Source of the DNA: Eutreptiella sp. 'Long Island Sound 2002'
Lineage: Eukaryota > Euglenozoa > Euglenophyceae > Eutreptiales > Eutreptiaceae
Reading direction: 5' to 3'
DNA length: 64,000 nucleotides
Assembly: GCA_964036045.1 (NCBI GenBank)
Contig: OZ038397.1
Location: 26,777,346 to 26,841,345 of the forward strand
Each line of letters starts with the position of its first letter. The first letter of the stretch is position 1. Position numbers and translations under genes: made by a program. The notes beneath the pieces are model-generated. The model had not been told where the DNA came from. It saw only the letters and a list, made by a program, of their open reading frames with translations, and made no database searches. This document shows positions 42,536-51,080 of this stretch, piece after piece.

Positions 42536-42570
42536 ACTCCTCGGGTTCTCTTAAAGAACGTACCGAGGAG
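42536..42570 (+). promoter_or_regulatory. Conserved hairpin in element A 3' region
   Basis: CTCCTCGG pairs with CCGAGGAG, with TTCT/AGAA inside and an AT-rich loop. The same structure, slightly changed, is present in element B at 46,719-46,753 in the opposite orientation. Confidence 0.65.
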
Positions 42571-43550
42571 CCTCTGGGTAACCTAAACAAGGTTTACCGT
42601 GCGCAATTCGCGTGGCCTACCCTTTAATGCATCATGTGCACGCAGGGAAGGAAGGCGTAACCACAGACTCAACCAGGAGGTGAGCTCCTCCTGGGCTAAC
42701 CTACCTTACTCACCATGCATCATGCGGATGCCGCATTGAAACGAACACAAAACAAACCTAAGCGTTTTAAGCAACTCAACTTGAACGCTACGGCCGCACA
42801 CGTACAAACGCTTACCTGTGAAGAAGGAAACAAGGGTGGATTAGGGATACAGGTGAAGCGATACAGCGTGTGGATGCCTAGATTAGGCACATGCATCGCG
42901 AGCACAGCGCATATTCTAACCCTACGTGCGCGCTGCGCGCTCCATTCGCATCACATACCTTTCATTCCTGCTTTCGCCTGTGCAGAGCACGAGAGATGAA
43001 CACCCGACCCCCCAACGAGCACAGCGTTGACAACCCTAACGTTTTGACGGAACAACCAACACGAACGCAATGCGTGAGTGTGAAGTGACACAGACATACC
43101 TGAGAGGCGGGTTGTTGAACTGCTCTGTGGTGTGGGCTGATTTTGAATTCTTTACTCTGAAGTTTATAAAATTTTTGATGCAACTGTGCAAAAATTTTCT
43201 TTAAAACTTTAAAATCTACGGCTCATACCTTCTTTTCCAAAAGCCGTTTTCGCTTGCGCAACCCTTTTCTTGGCGTCCGCTTCGTTTGCGCTTGTCTGCG
43301 ACTTTAAGTTATGTGTAAAAATGACGATTTCCCGCGTGGTTTCGTCGATTTTCAACGATTTCACTTGCTAAATCGCAACCCCTTCCGCAAAACCGCAGGA
43401 ATCACTCCCTGCTGGTTCCACTTTCTATTTTTTTCAGCTCCTGGGGGTTTGTGTCCTCCATTGGGAGTATTGCTCCGCCCTGGCCCTTGGTCAGGACGTT
43501 TACTAAAACGTTGTTTATATGGCGATAACCGTCCGCATTAGAGCGTTCGA

Positions 43551-43630
43551 CTGTACCCTAGTGGACAGACACATGTGCTCTGGATAGGGAGTCCTGGGTT
43601 CAATTCCCACTGCCCCCACACTTTTTTTTT
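43551..43630 (+). repeat. tRNA-derived (SINE-like) module with Pol III B box and T9
   Basis: CCTAGTGG is an A-box-like core. Forty bases later GGTTCAATTCC (43,597-43,607) matches the Pol III B-box consensus GGTTCRANYCC exactly. It is followed by a tRNA-3'-end-like stretch, CACA and nine T, a Pol III terminator. No full acceptor stem can be formed, so it is not a functional tRNA gene. A related module lies in the D and B LTRs. Confidence 0.5.
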
Positions 43631-43850
43631 CCAAAAGTTTTCGCCTCACGCCGGCGACTTTTGAGGAATGCCCCTTCGAAGGGACATCATTCACGGTACA
43701 TTACACTGTTTTTCAGGGGTCCCTACAGTGTGATAGGCTTCTATGAAGTGATGAGAATGTTTTTGGTAAGTTTAATGCATTTTTTGAGGTAATTTTGGGA
43801 ATATTTGAGCCTTTTTCCTTGGTCCTACTAGCTTGATCAACTAGTACTCC

Positions 43851-43859
43851 AGGGGGGAG
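43851..43859 (+). promoter_or_regulatory. Element A polypurine tract
   Basis: AGGGGGGAG lies immediately 5' of the 3' LTR start (TAAG at 43,860). This is the plus-strand primer site of LTR retroelements. Confidence 0.8.
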
Positions 43860-44581
43860 TAAGAAAAAGTCACTGCCATGTCTTTCTTGGAGGGCTTGAT
43901 CCAGGCTAAGCCCCCCTTAAAACCCTTTGTTGATGCTGAGACAAACTTAAGTGTTTTTATCTCTCTTTTGTAGCCTAAAGTACACTTTCTCAAAGTAACT
44001 AGGGTTGTGACCCTAGCCCCCCCATGAAGTTCACCCCTACCACTCAACTGAGCGGAGGTACCTTCCTTCATGGAGGTCATACCAAACAAAATCAGGCATT
44101 CCATGCTTGTGGGCCTTGGAGGTTAAGCCTAAGTGGTCTCCCACCCCAAGACCCCTATACTCAATTGATTCTACCACTTATTGTGGTCCTACTTTGTAAC
44201 TGTTTCTGAATTCAGTTGCTTGGCCAAGTCATTTTCTGTGTGGTCCTGACATCTATGCCCCTCAGTCCTAACCAGCACCATTTCACCCAAAAGAGTGCAC
44301 ATGAAGTGCCTATTGCAACCTCTGAGGCTAGAGTCTGACCAATTTTCATATAAAACCTTTTGCTTTATCCATTTGTGATTGAATCTATGTACATATACCT
44401 GCTTTGTCTATCTGCAGCCCTTCTGTGTTACACTGGATTCCAAAACCAATCATTGATTTCATTGATCCGATCCATATTCAGTCCTTGCTCTACTTGCTGC
44501 TTTGGTTTGGGGTTTTCCACTACAAAACCAACTTGCAGGAATACATCAAAAGACCTAGGGCATAATTCAAGGACATCTTTC
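43860..44581 (+). repeat. Element A 3' LTR
   Basis: 722 bp, matching 33,471-34,192. It ends GACATCTTTC. The following bases (TGAAACCACTATAAAG) are the displaced end of the element D LTR. Confidence 0.9.
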
Positions 44582-44656
44582 TGAAACCACTATAAAGTTT
44601 TCTGGCAGCAGAGACAGCCGGTCCCTGCGTACCTGCAACAACCCCGTGTAGTACAA
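44582..44656 (+). mobile_element. Element D remnant: LTR end, PBS and 40 bp of leader
   Basis: 44,582-44,602 matches the 3' end of element B's LTR (compare the reverse complement of 44,657-44,678). TGGCAGCAGAGACAG at 44,603 is an initiator-tRNA-Met-type PBS. The leader stops at 44,656, where element B's LTR begins in the opposite orientation. Nothing else of D's interior is in the window. Confidence 0.65.
44603..44617 (+). promoter_or_regulatory. Element D primer-binding site
   Basis: TGGCAGCAGAGACAG begins with TGG, complementary to a tRNA CCA end. It differs at one base from the initiator tRNA-Met complement TGGTAGCAGAG. Confidence 0.6.
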
Positions 44657-45440
44657 GAAAAGTTTATAGTGTTTTCAGCACTGTGTTTTTGCTTCTCCTG
44701 CTGCTTGCTGTAGGTGTAGGGTTTCCTGCTGCTTGTTTTGGAAGATGAAAACCTTTGTTTTGCAGAAATAGAGTCAATCCAGGATAACCCAAGCCAGAAG
44801 TGTGCAAAGAGGAGAAGATCAGGATCAAAGCATGAAGGGCTGCAGTGTAAACAGTGAAAGATGATTGGATATTCACAGAAACTCCAACTCAGGTCACATA
44901 TGAATGCATATTCACAAAGATAGCTGAAATGTTTTGGAAAAAGAGTTAGAAAACTGCCTCATGGTCACTCTCTCTTCATAGTGCCATCTCAGGAGATGTG
45001 CACTCTTTGTTTTGGGTCCCATATGTGCTGAGGTGGCAGGGCATGTGGCGATGAGGTCACTGCCATGTCACATGGGATCTTCCTACTTAGCTAGGCTGAC
45101 CAGGAATTGAACCCAGGACCTCTCAAAAAGAGGTGCCCAGCCCCCTAGGGTGCATACCACTAGGATAGCTAAGAATTCATGGAAAAACATAGATAAATTC
45201 ATAGGCTCTACTTTAGGTATGTCAGTGCTCAGTCAACTCAGGAAAAGATGAATAGCTTCACATTGAAAGGGGATTAAGGGGTCCACTCCATATCCTGATT
45301 GGCTGTTTGGTTCCATAGGTCAAAATGTGTTATCACCACTTTTGGTGGGACCAATACTAAGATAAAAATGCATGGATGCTCAGTGCATCTCTAATACAAC
45401 TAGAGTATGCCTCAAAGCAATGGAAAAGCACTTTTTCTTA
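44657..45440 (-). repeat. Element B 3' LTR
   Basis: 784 bp. Read on the minus strand it starts TAAGAAAAAG after the PPT and ends CTATAAACTTTTC. It is homologous to the split D LTR. A tRNA-like module lies at 45,091-45,172 with a perfect B box (reverse complement at 45,102-45,112). Confidence 0.8.
45091..45172 (-). repeat. tRNA-like module inside element B LTR
   Basis: On the minus strand, TAGCTATCCTAGTGG (A-box-like) is followed about 45 nt later by GGTTCAATTCC (exact B box). Between them ACCTC/GAGGT forms a five-base stem with a seven-base T-rich loop. The D LTR copy (33,019-33,104) has a decayed B box. Confidence 0.5.
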
Positions 45441-45449
45441 CTCCCCCCT
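45441..45449 (-). promoter_or_regulatory. Element B polypurine tract
   Basis: Read on the minus strand this is AGGGGGGAG, directly before the LTR start, identical to the element A tract. Confidence 0.75.
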
Positions 45450-47690
45450 TGTGCTGTGGTGGCCACCACCGTCGCATTTTAGGAAAAAGGAGTTTTTTCT
45501 TGGCCTTTCCTTGGTTTCCACATCTACTTTAAAATACCTACAGTTTCCCTCGCACTGAAAAATGGGCGCTCACCATGGCTGGCGTCCTTTTGCTGCTCTG
45601 ATTGTATCATTTCCTACAGAAGACTCAGCGCTCATGGCGCTGCCGGGGCTCCTGTGGCTTGGTTGGGTTAGTATGGGAGCATGCCAAGACATGTGCATAT
45701 GCATCCCTCCCTCCAAGAGGCAGCGTCGACACAAAACCAACGCAAGACACATTATACACACTCGCATGGGTTCTCGTAAACCTGCTGGCGACCTGTGACC
45801 TGTCTTAGGGCGAAGGGAGTCTCGAAAAAATTAAATTGCCCCTTGGTGGGGTCTTGGGTTCTGCTCAGTCTCTCCAGGCACCTGCGTTTCGGCCCGAACA
45901 CGGCCTACTCAGCGAGGCTGCGCGTGGGTATCTGCAGAGGCAGGAATGGGAGAATTATGGACGAATCCACGCAAAAACGAAGCGGCGACACCAAAATCCG
46001 TCAAATGACGGGCTAGAATTTTTCTGAAACGACACACCTGAGCAGAGTCCAATTGTGCATCAGAAGCACATTTTTATAGAAATTATAGTCATCTCTGGAT
46101 TTTTTAAATCCAGAAATTCATACGCATAAAATGGCGCGCAGGAGCGGCTCCTAGCGAAGCGCCGGAAAATGGAGAAATAATGGAATTATAAACGTATGTC
46201 TCACTTAGTCTTGAAAATGACGAGACACACATTAATAAATAAACATACAGATTCCACCCATACTAATAAAAGATTCGAAAATTCAAGAATTCGACAATCA
46301 ACGAAAAAGACTTCAATGAATCAGGTATAAACTACAGGTATGCTCGTCTCGCATGCCGCATACACATTGCTCGTCTCGTGTCTCCGTGAACGAGCCTTGT
46401 AGCAGCGCTAACAAAGATAGAACGCGATAGAGGGATTGATTAGAAAGATTGCAGATGATTAGCGGTCAGATCAGGGTGATTAGACATACACACAAGTGGA
46501 TAGCAACGTTCTTCGCGTGCGCCCCACTTGCTCTCTCTCTCCAGCGGTAGGTAAGGTGAGTAAGCCCAGGCGGGGCCACCCCCTGGTAGAGTTCGTGATT
46601 GACGCTCAGATGGGCAGGATTGCCCGCGGTACTGTTGCATACTCGCGCATTCACACACGCATTAAAGGGTAGGCCACGCGAAGTGCGCACGGTAAACCTT
46701 GTTTAGGCTACCCAGGGGCTCCTCGGTACGTTCTTTAAGAGAACCTGAGGAGTCCCTTAACGCTTGCTTGCTTGACAAGGGTAGCTGGTCCTCCAGCGTG
46801 TTTGTGGACAGTGTATTATAGGTCACACTGAGAAGGGTATAATACCTGGAGTGTGGCTTGGTTCCTCCGCCGCAAACGCCCTTTCATTTGCCTTTGTTTT
46901 ACAGGTGGGCAGGTAGGGTGATTGGTGCAGCAGTAATTTTTTTATGCCCTGCTAAACAAGGGCGCAGATCACACAAACAAGTAACTCCCCTCTGCCTGTG
47001 GCAGAGCAGGGAGTCCGACTCCATCGACATCTGCGCCGTGCACGCAAGAGCACCTCTTCCCTCCAAGCCCTAGCAGGGAAAACGCGTTGTGGCGTCCCCT
47101 GTTAGGCCACAGTTGCTTAGCAGCGCTGTGTTCTCTTGTCATTTCACAGGAGGGTCGCTAGGACCCACGACACCTTTGCCTTCGCAACGCCCAGTAGAGT
47201 GTGCGTGTAGGAGTGGTAGTCCTGTGTGGGGGCTAGAGCCAGTTGCCCAGTGCTCGCCCACCAGGATGGTGCCATTGTAGGGTGTGTAGGACCTGTAGTG
47301 CGTGTGTCACTGTCCCACCCGTTTCCTGCAATTTTAGCAGCGTTGGTGGGCTGTGGCAGTGGTTAGGTCAGTGTTTTGGCCACATAGCAAAACGGCGTTT
47401 TCGTGCCTTCATAGCTTTTGGCCACCCCTCCCTGTAGTAGACAGATAGGTAGGGAAAACAATACCTGGATTAATACGCTGGGTATTCCCCAAAGGTTTTG
47501 CGCCAGCACAGAAATTGGGCGCATAGGGGAGGGGAGACCCGGGGCGTACCCCGTGGCATCAATAAGCCAACCCTCCATGTTCAGCAAGGGCGCAGACTTG
47601 GGTATAATTAGGACACCACTTCTGCGGCTTGCTCTCAGGACCTTAGGAATAGCACACTCACACATACGCTTTGGTAGGTAAGGGTAAGGT
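45450..47690 (-). other. Element B 3' non-coding region (2.2 kb)
   Basis: 46,650-47,670 is the inverted, ~90-97% identical counterpart of element A 41,590-42,640. 45,450-46,640 is unrelated to A. It contains a stem (AAATCCAG/CTGGATTT near 46,095-46,112) and the conserved hairpin at 46,719-46,753. No protein gene is supported. Confidence 0.7.
46719..46753 (-). promoter_or_regulatory. Conserved hairpin in element B 3' region
   Basis: This is the counterpart of 42,536-42,570. CTCCTCGG pairs with CTGAGGAG around a TTCT/AGAGAA inner stem. Pairing survives base changes between A and B. Confidence 0.6.
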
Positions 47691-50600
47691 TCAGTCCCTA
47701 GCTTTAGTCTTGGAGGCAAGCGTCTCAGCCAGCCTCAGCAACTCACCAAGGTTGTTCTGGGACAAGTAGTCAACCAGAACTGAGTTTAGGCGTCCCTCAG
47801 GTAGAACAAATGCAGAGAAGGGCTCCCAGGTGGCCTCTTCGACTCCAAACCCTTCCCAGAGGGTGAGGAAGCGCCAACCCTGGCGATAGCGGTGGCGTAG
47901 GACAGACTTCACCAGGTAGAAGCCTTCCTTAGCCATCTCCTCGGCGTTCATGTCGGGGAGTTCACCTTCAACTTCCATAGGGCTGGCAGCCCCTTGTAGG
48001 TCCAGAGCGGCGATTTCCTCGTCGTTCAGCTCCCACTCCTCCCCACAGAGGTCTTCAGGATCATAGTAGCGCTTCAGGTGTTGAGCAGCGCACACCAGGG
48101 TCCCCCCTAGACGGGGAGAACACCGCACGGTGATACGGTGTCCATCCACTGATAGGATCTTGTACGGCCCGAAGTATGGGTCATCGCTGGTAGAGCGTGG
48201 CCAGGCAGGTAGTCGACTGTGGTGCACCAGCACCCAGTCCCCCTCTTGGTAGGTGGCCGGTACTCGGTGCTTGTTCTTCTTGTTCCACTGACGCTCCCTC
48301 ACTCTCTGGAGCATAGCCTTGGCCTTGTCCACCTTCGCTTGCTGCTCTTGGACCCATTCACCCACAGAAGAATGGGTGTCCTCTGGATAGGGGGCATGTA
48401 GGAACCACGCCGGGCGCCCAAGGAATAGCTCATGGGGCGAGTAGCCAGTAGCTGAACTCTCTTGGGAGTTCATCATCAAGGATATGACGGGGAGTAGTCT
48501 CACCCAGTCCCTGGTGCGTTCAGTTTTGCCCCATATCCGTACGTTCTCCTTCAGGACACGGATCTGTCGCTCACATAGGGGGTTGCTCGTGTGAGAGTAG
48601 GGAATCCCCGTAGACACCTGGACATTGAGGGATCTCAGGACCCTCTTGTACCAGCCAGTATCTGAGCGTACTCGCACGTCCTCATCGGAGTTGATCTCCT
48701 TGGGCGCCCCATAGACACAAAACCACTCCTCCAGGAGTATCTTGATAGTCTCCCTCCCGGTAATGTGCTTGGTACATGGGAACACCCTGGTAAACCTGGT
48801 CAACCCACAGGTTACCACGAGGGCGAAGTCATAGCCCCCGAACTTCGGCATCTCCGTGTAGTCCACGTATAGAACACTGTTAGCACAGTGAGGGATGGGC
48901 AGGGTCGAGTAGAGACCTCTGTCCCTGATATCCCCTGGTTTACAGGACCTGCACGGGCACTTGTCCACGACAGGCTGGAGGGTTTTCCGCAGTTGGTCGT
49001 CAGTCCACGTAGTGTGGAACCACTGCTTGAACAGCCTCAGGGTACGGTCAGCACCCGCATGACCACTGGACTCATGGGTCCACTTCAGCAGCGCTGGGAC
49101 TCGGTCACTAGGCACCACGATGCGGTCCTCGTGCCAGAGGTAGCTCTTGTCCCTCTTCGACTGGTCCTGGTTGACCAGGAGGGGTTCAAGGCGTTTCTCC
49201 AGGCGCTTGTAGATATCCCCGAACTCCTTCAGGTACTCCGATTGTTGGAGTCCATCCAGGGGGCGTATCATGGTCATGTTCAGGTCCAGGTGTACGTCCA
49301 TACGGCTGAACGCCTCCTTAGCCAGCGCTTCAGACCGGGCACCAATCATGGAGTCGAAGTTGTTGCGGCTGATGTAGTCGGCACACTCGTTCTTCACTCC
49401 CTGGATATGGTGTACCGTCAGCCGTAGTTGACTGAGGTAGGTCCACCAGCGCCGTAGCTTGGCCTTCTCAGGTGGGGGATCCTTCTGGAAACTGCGTACC
49501 GGTTCTTGGTCGCATAGCCAGACCACAGGGTTACTCCCCAACAGTCGTGCTTGTGAGGATAGCACCAGCATACCCGCGAGCAATTCCTGCTCATAGGTGG
49601 AGTAGTTCCCCCTGGCCTGGTTCCACTTCCAGTTCCAGTGGCCCAGAGGTACTAGGACCCACTTGTCGTCAGGGTAGCTGTGCTTGAGGGTTCCATCTCG
49701 GTTGAGACCTTCCGTCCCCCATTGGGAAATGGCCGAGTCGAACTCCTCCTTCTCTAGTGCTTGCCATTGGAACAACGTTCCACCACCGCCCACATTGCTG
49801 GCGTCGGTCACCAGGATAATCTCCCCTTGTGCCCTAGGCACGCCCAAGCACTTAGCGTTGGCTACCTTGTCTTTGAGCTCCTCAAACGCTTGTTGCTCTT
49901 GTGGGCCCCAGCGCCAAGTAGTACTCTTCTTGATCAAGTCTGTCAGAACGGCGCTGGTGTAGGTGAAGTTCTTGATGTGGCGGCGATAGAAGTTGCACGC
50001 CCCAATGAAACTGCGTACATCATGAAGTCCTTTCTTGGGGTCTTCGTGTCGTACCTTGGCATCCATCAGGGGTTTGGCCTTAGAGGCCACTGGGGTCCAC
50101 CACCCATAGCCAACATCAAACCCCAGGTACTGCATGGTCTCCTGCATGAACTCACACTTCTCCAGCTTGAGTCGAGTGTGGTTCTCCTGGCAGACCGCAA
50201 AGAACTCACCCAAGAGGATTAGGTGATCCTCCTGGGTATTGGTCCCAAGGCATACATCGTCGATGTGAGCCTCCATCTGGGCACCACGGGATATCAGCTC
50301 CTGCACCTTAGGTCTCCTTCGTAGAATGGACAAGATCTTGTTCATCAGCTCTTGGAATAGAGCGGGTGCGTTAGCCACGCCAAACGGCATGACCTTCCAC
50401 TTGAACACCCTCCCCTGAGGGGTGATGAAGGCCAGTAGTTCCTGTGCGTTGGGCGTCAGGTCCACTTGCCAGAATCCGCTTCGCTTGTCCATTTTGGTCT
50501 TGTAGCGACAGGAGGCTATCTTCTCCAGGGTAGACTCCATATTGGAGATGGACCCTGAGTGGTTTAGCGTCTTCTTGTTCAGCTCTCCATAGTCCACTAC

Positions 50601-51050
50601 CAGCCGTTTGGCTGTAGACCCAGGTTTAGCCACCAGGAAACAGGGGCTGCAGTGTAGGGGGTAGTCCCCGTCCTTGTACTCCAGGACTAGGCCAGCGTCG
50701 ATACATTCTTGTATCTGTCGCTCGATCTCGTCGGCCTGCTCTTTAGGAGCTGGATAGGGTGTCCTCCGGATCTTGTGACCCACGAACTCGGGTTTCAGCT
50801 TGAGGTCCATCTGCACCAGCTTGTCGCATGAGGCTGGAGGGGGTAGTTCTCCGAACACCTCCAGATAGGTCCTTATAAGCTTCTGTACTCGCGGGTCCAA
50901 TACCTTGATCTTGTCCTCCATGTCCTCGTCAGAGTGTAAGTTGCTTGCCCCCTGAGTAATAGACGTCGGGAGGTGGTCTTCCACTGACTCTTCGCCCGCG
51001 GTAGCATCCTTCAGCCCTTGGTAGGCATATAGAAGGTCTTGCTCAACCAT
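47691..51050 (-). CDS. Element B Pol, C-terminal part: RT, RNase H, integrase, chromodomain
   Basis: Same frame as the upstream pol segment, separated from it by TGA 51,081-51,083. RT has the element A-type active site His-Ile-Asp-Asp (50,256-50,267). RNase H has Thr-Asp-Ala-Ser, Tyr-Glu-Gln-Glu and Cys-Asp-Gln. The integrase finger is complete (His, His, Cys-Arg-Ser-Cys), and the DDE core ends in Asn-Pro-Leu-Cys-Glu-Arg. GPY/F is Phe-Gly-Pro-Tyr. The chromodomain near the C-terminus has Arg-Tyr-Arg-Gln-Gly-Trp and Ala-Thr-Trp-Glu-Pro. It ends at TAG next to the conserved 3' block. Domains look intact, so B was active recently except for the stop and the element C insertion. Confidence 0.88.
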   Translation of the reverse strand: MVEQDLLYAYQGLKDATAGEESVEDHLPTSITQGASNLHSDEDMEDKIKVLDPRVQKLIRTYLEVFGELPPPASCDKLVQMDLKLKPEFVGHKIRRTPYPAPKEQADEIERQIQECIDAGLVLEYKDGDYPLHCSPCFLVAKPGSTAKRLVVDYGELNKKTLNHSGSISNMESTLEKIASCRYKTKMDKRSGFWQVDLTPNAQELLAFITPQGRVFKWKVMPFGVANAPALFQELMNKILSILRRRPKVQELISRGAQMEAHIDDVCLGTNTQEDHLILLGEFFAVCQENHTRLKLEKCEFMQETMQYLGFDVGYGWWTPVASKAKPLMDAKVRHEDPKKGLHDVRSFIGACNFYRRHIKNFTYTSAVLTDLIKKSTTWRWGPQEQQAFEELKDKVANAKCLGVPRAQGEIILVTDASNVGGGGTLFQWQALEKEEFDSAISQWGTEGLNRDGTLKHSYPDDKWVLVPLGHWNWKWNQARGNYSTYEQELLAGMLVLSSQARLLGSNPVVWLCDQEPVRSFQKDPPPEKAKLRRWWTYLSQLRLTVHHIQGVKNECADYISRNNFDSMIGARSEALAKEAFSRMDVHLDLNMTMIRPLDGLQQSEYLKEFGDIYKRLEKRLEPLLVNQDQSKRDKSYLWHEDRIVVPSDRVPALLKWTHESSGHAGADRTLRLFKQWFHTTWTDDQLRKTLQPVVDKCPCRSCKPGDIRDRGLYSTLPIPHCANSVLYVDYTEMPKFGGYDFALVVTCGLTRFTRVFPCTKHITGRETIKILLEEWFCVYGAPKEINSDEDVRVRSDTGWYKRVLRSLNVQVSTGIPYSHTSNPLCERQIRVLKENVRIWGKTERTRDWVRLLPVISLMMNSQESSATGYSPHELFLGRPAWFLHAPYPEDTHSSVGEWVQEQQAKVDKAKAMLQRVRERQWNKKNKHRVPATYQEGDWVLVHHSRLPAWPRSTSDDPYFGPYKILSVDGHRITVRCSPRLGGTLVCAAQHLKRYYDPEDLCGEEWELNDEEIAALDLQGAASPMEVEGELPDMNAEEMAKEGFYLVKSVLRHRYRQGWRFLTLWEGFGVEEATWEPFSAFVLPEGRLNSVLVDYLSQNNLGELLRLAETLASKTKARD

Positions 51051-51080
51051 CTCCGGTGCACGATGGCAACATAGGCACGC

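Larger units (their letters stand above)
41250..43859 (+). other. Element A 3' non-coding region (2.6 kb)
   Basis: The stretch between the pol stop and the 3' LTR is unusually long. Positions 41,590-42,640 match the inverted 3' region of element B (46,650-47,670) at about 90-97%. All differences seen in the 99-codon frame at 41,597-41,896 change amino acids, so conservation is probably at nucleic-acid level. It contains a conserved hairpin (42,536-42,570) and a tRNA-derived module (43,551-43,630), and ends in the PPT. From ~42,650 to 43,500 it is specific to A. Confidence 0.75.
33471..44581 (+). mobile_element. Element A: Ty3/Gypsy chromovirus-like LTR retrotransposon (11.1 kb)
   Basis: Two 722-bp LTRs (33,471-34,192 and 43,860-44,581) differ at only a few positions, so insertion is recent. 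The order is LTR, tRNA-iMet-type PBS, gag, stop, pol (PR, methyltransferase-like, RT, RNase H, IN, chromodomain), a long 3' non-coding region, PPT, LTR. It is inserted in the LTR of element D, because the D LTR end and D's own PBS follow at 44,582. No target-site duplication was discerned. One extra in-frame stop lies in gag (35,499). Confidence 0.88.

Noticed and set aside
43551-43630. Functional tRNA gene
   Set aside because: B box and terminator are good but no acceptor stem exists, so it is kept only as a tRNA-derived module.
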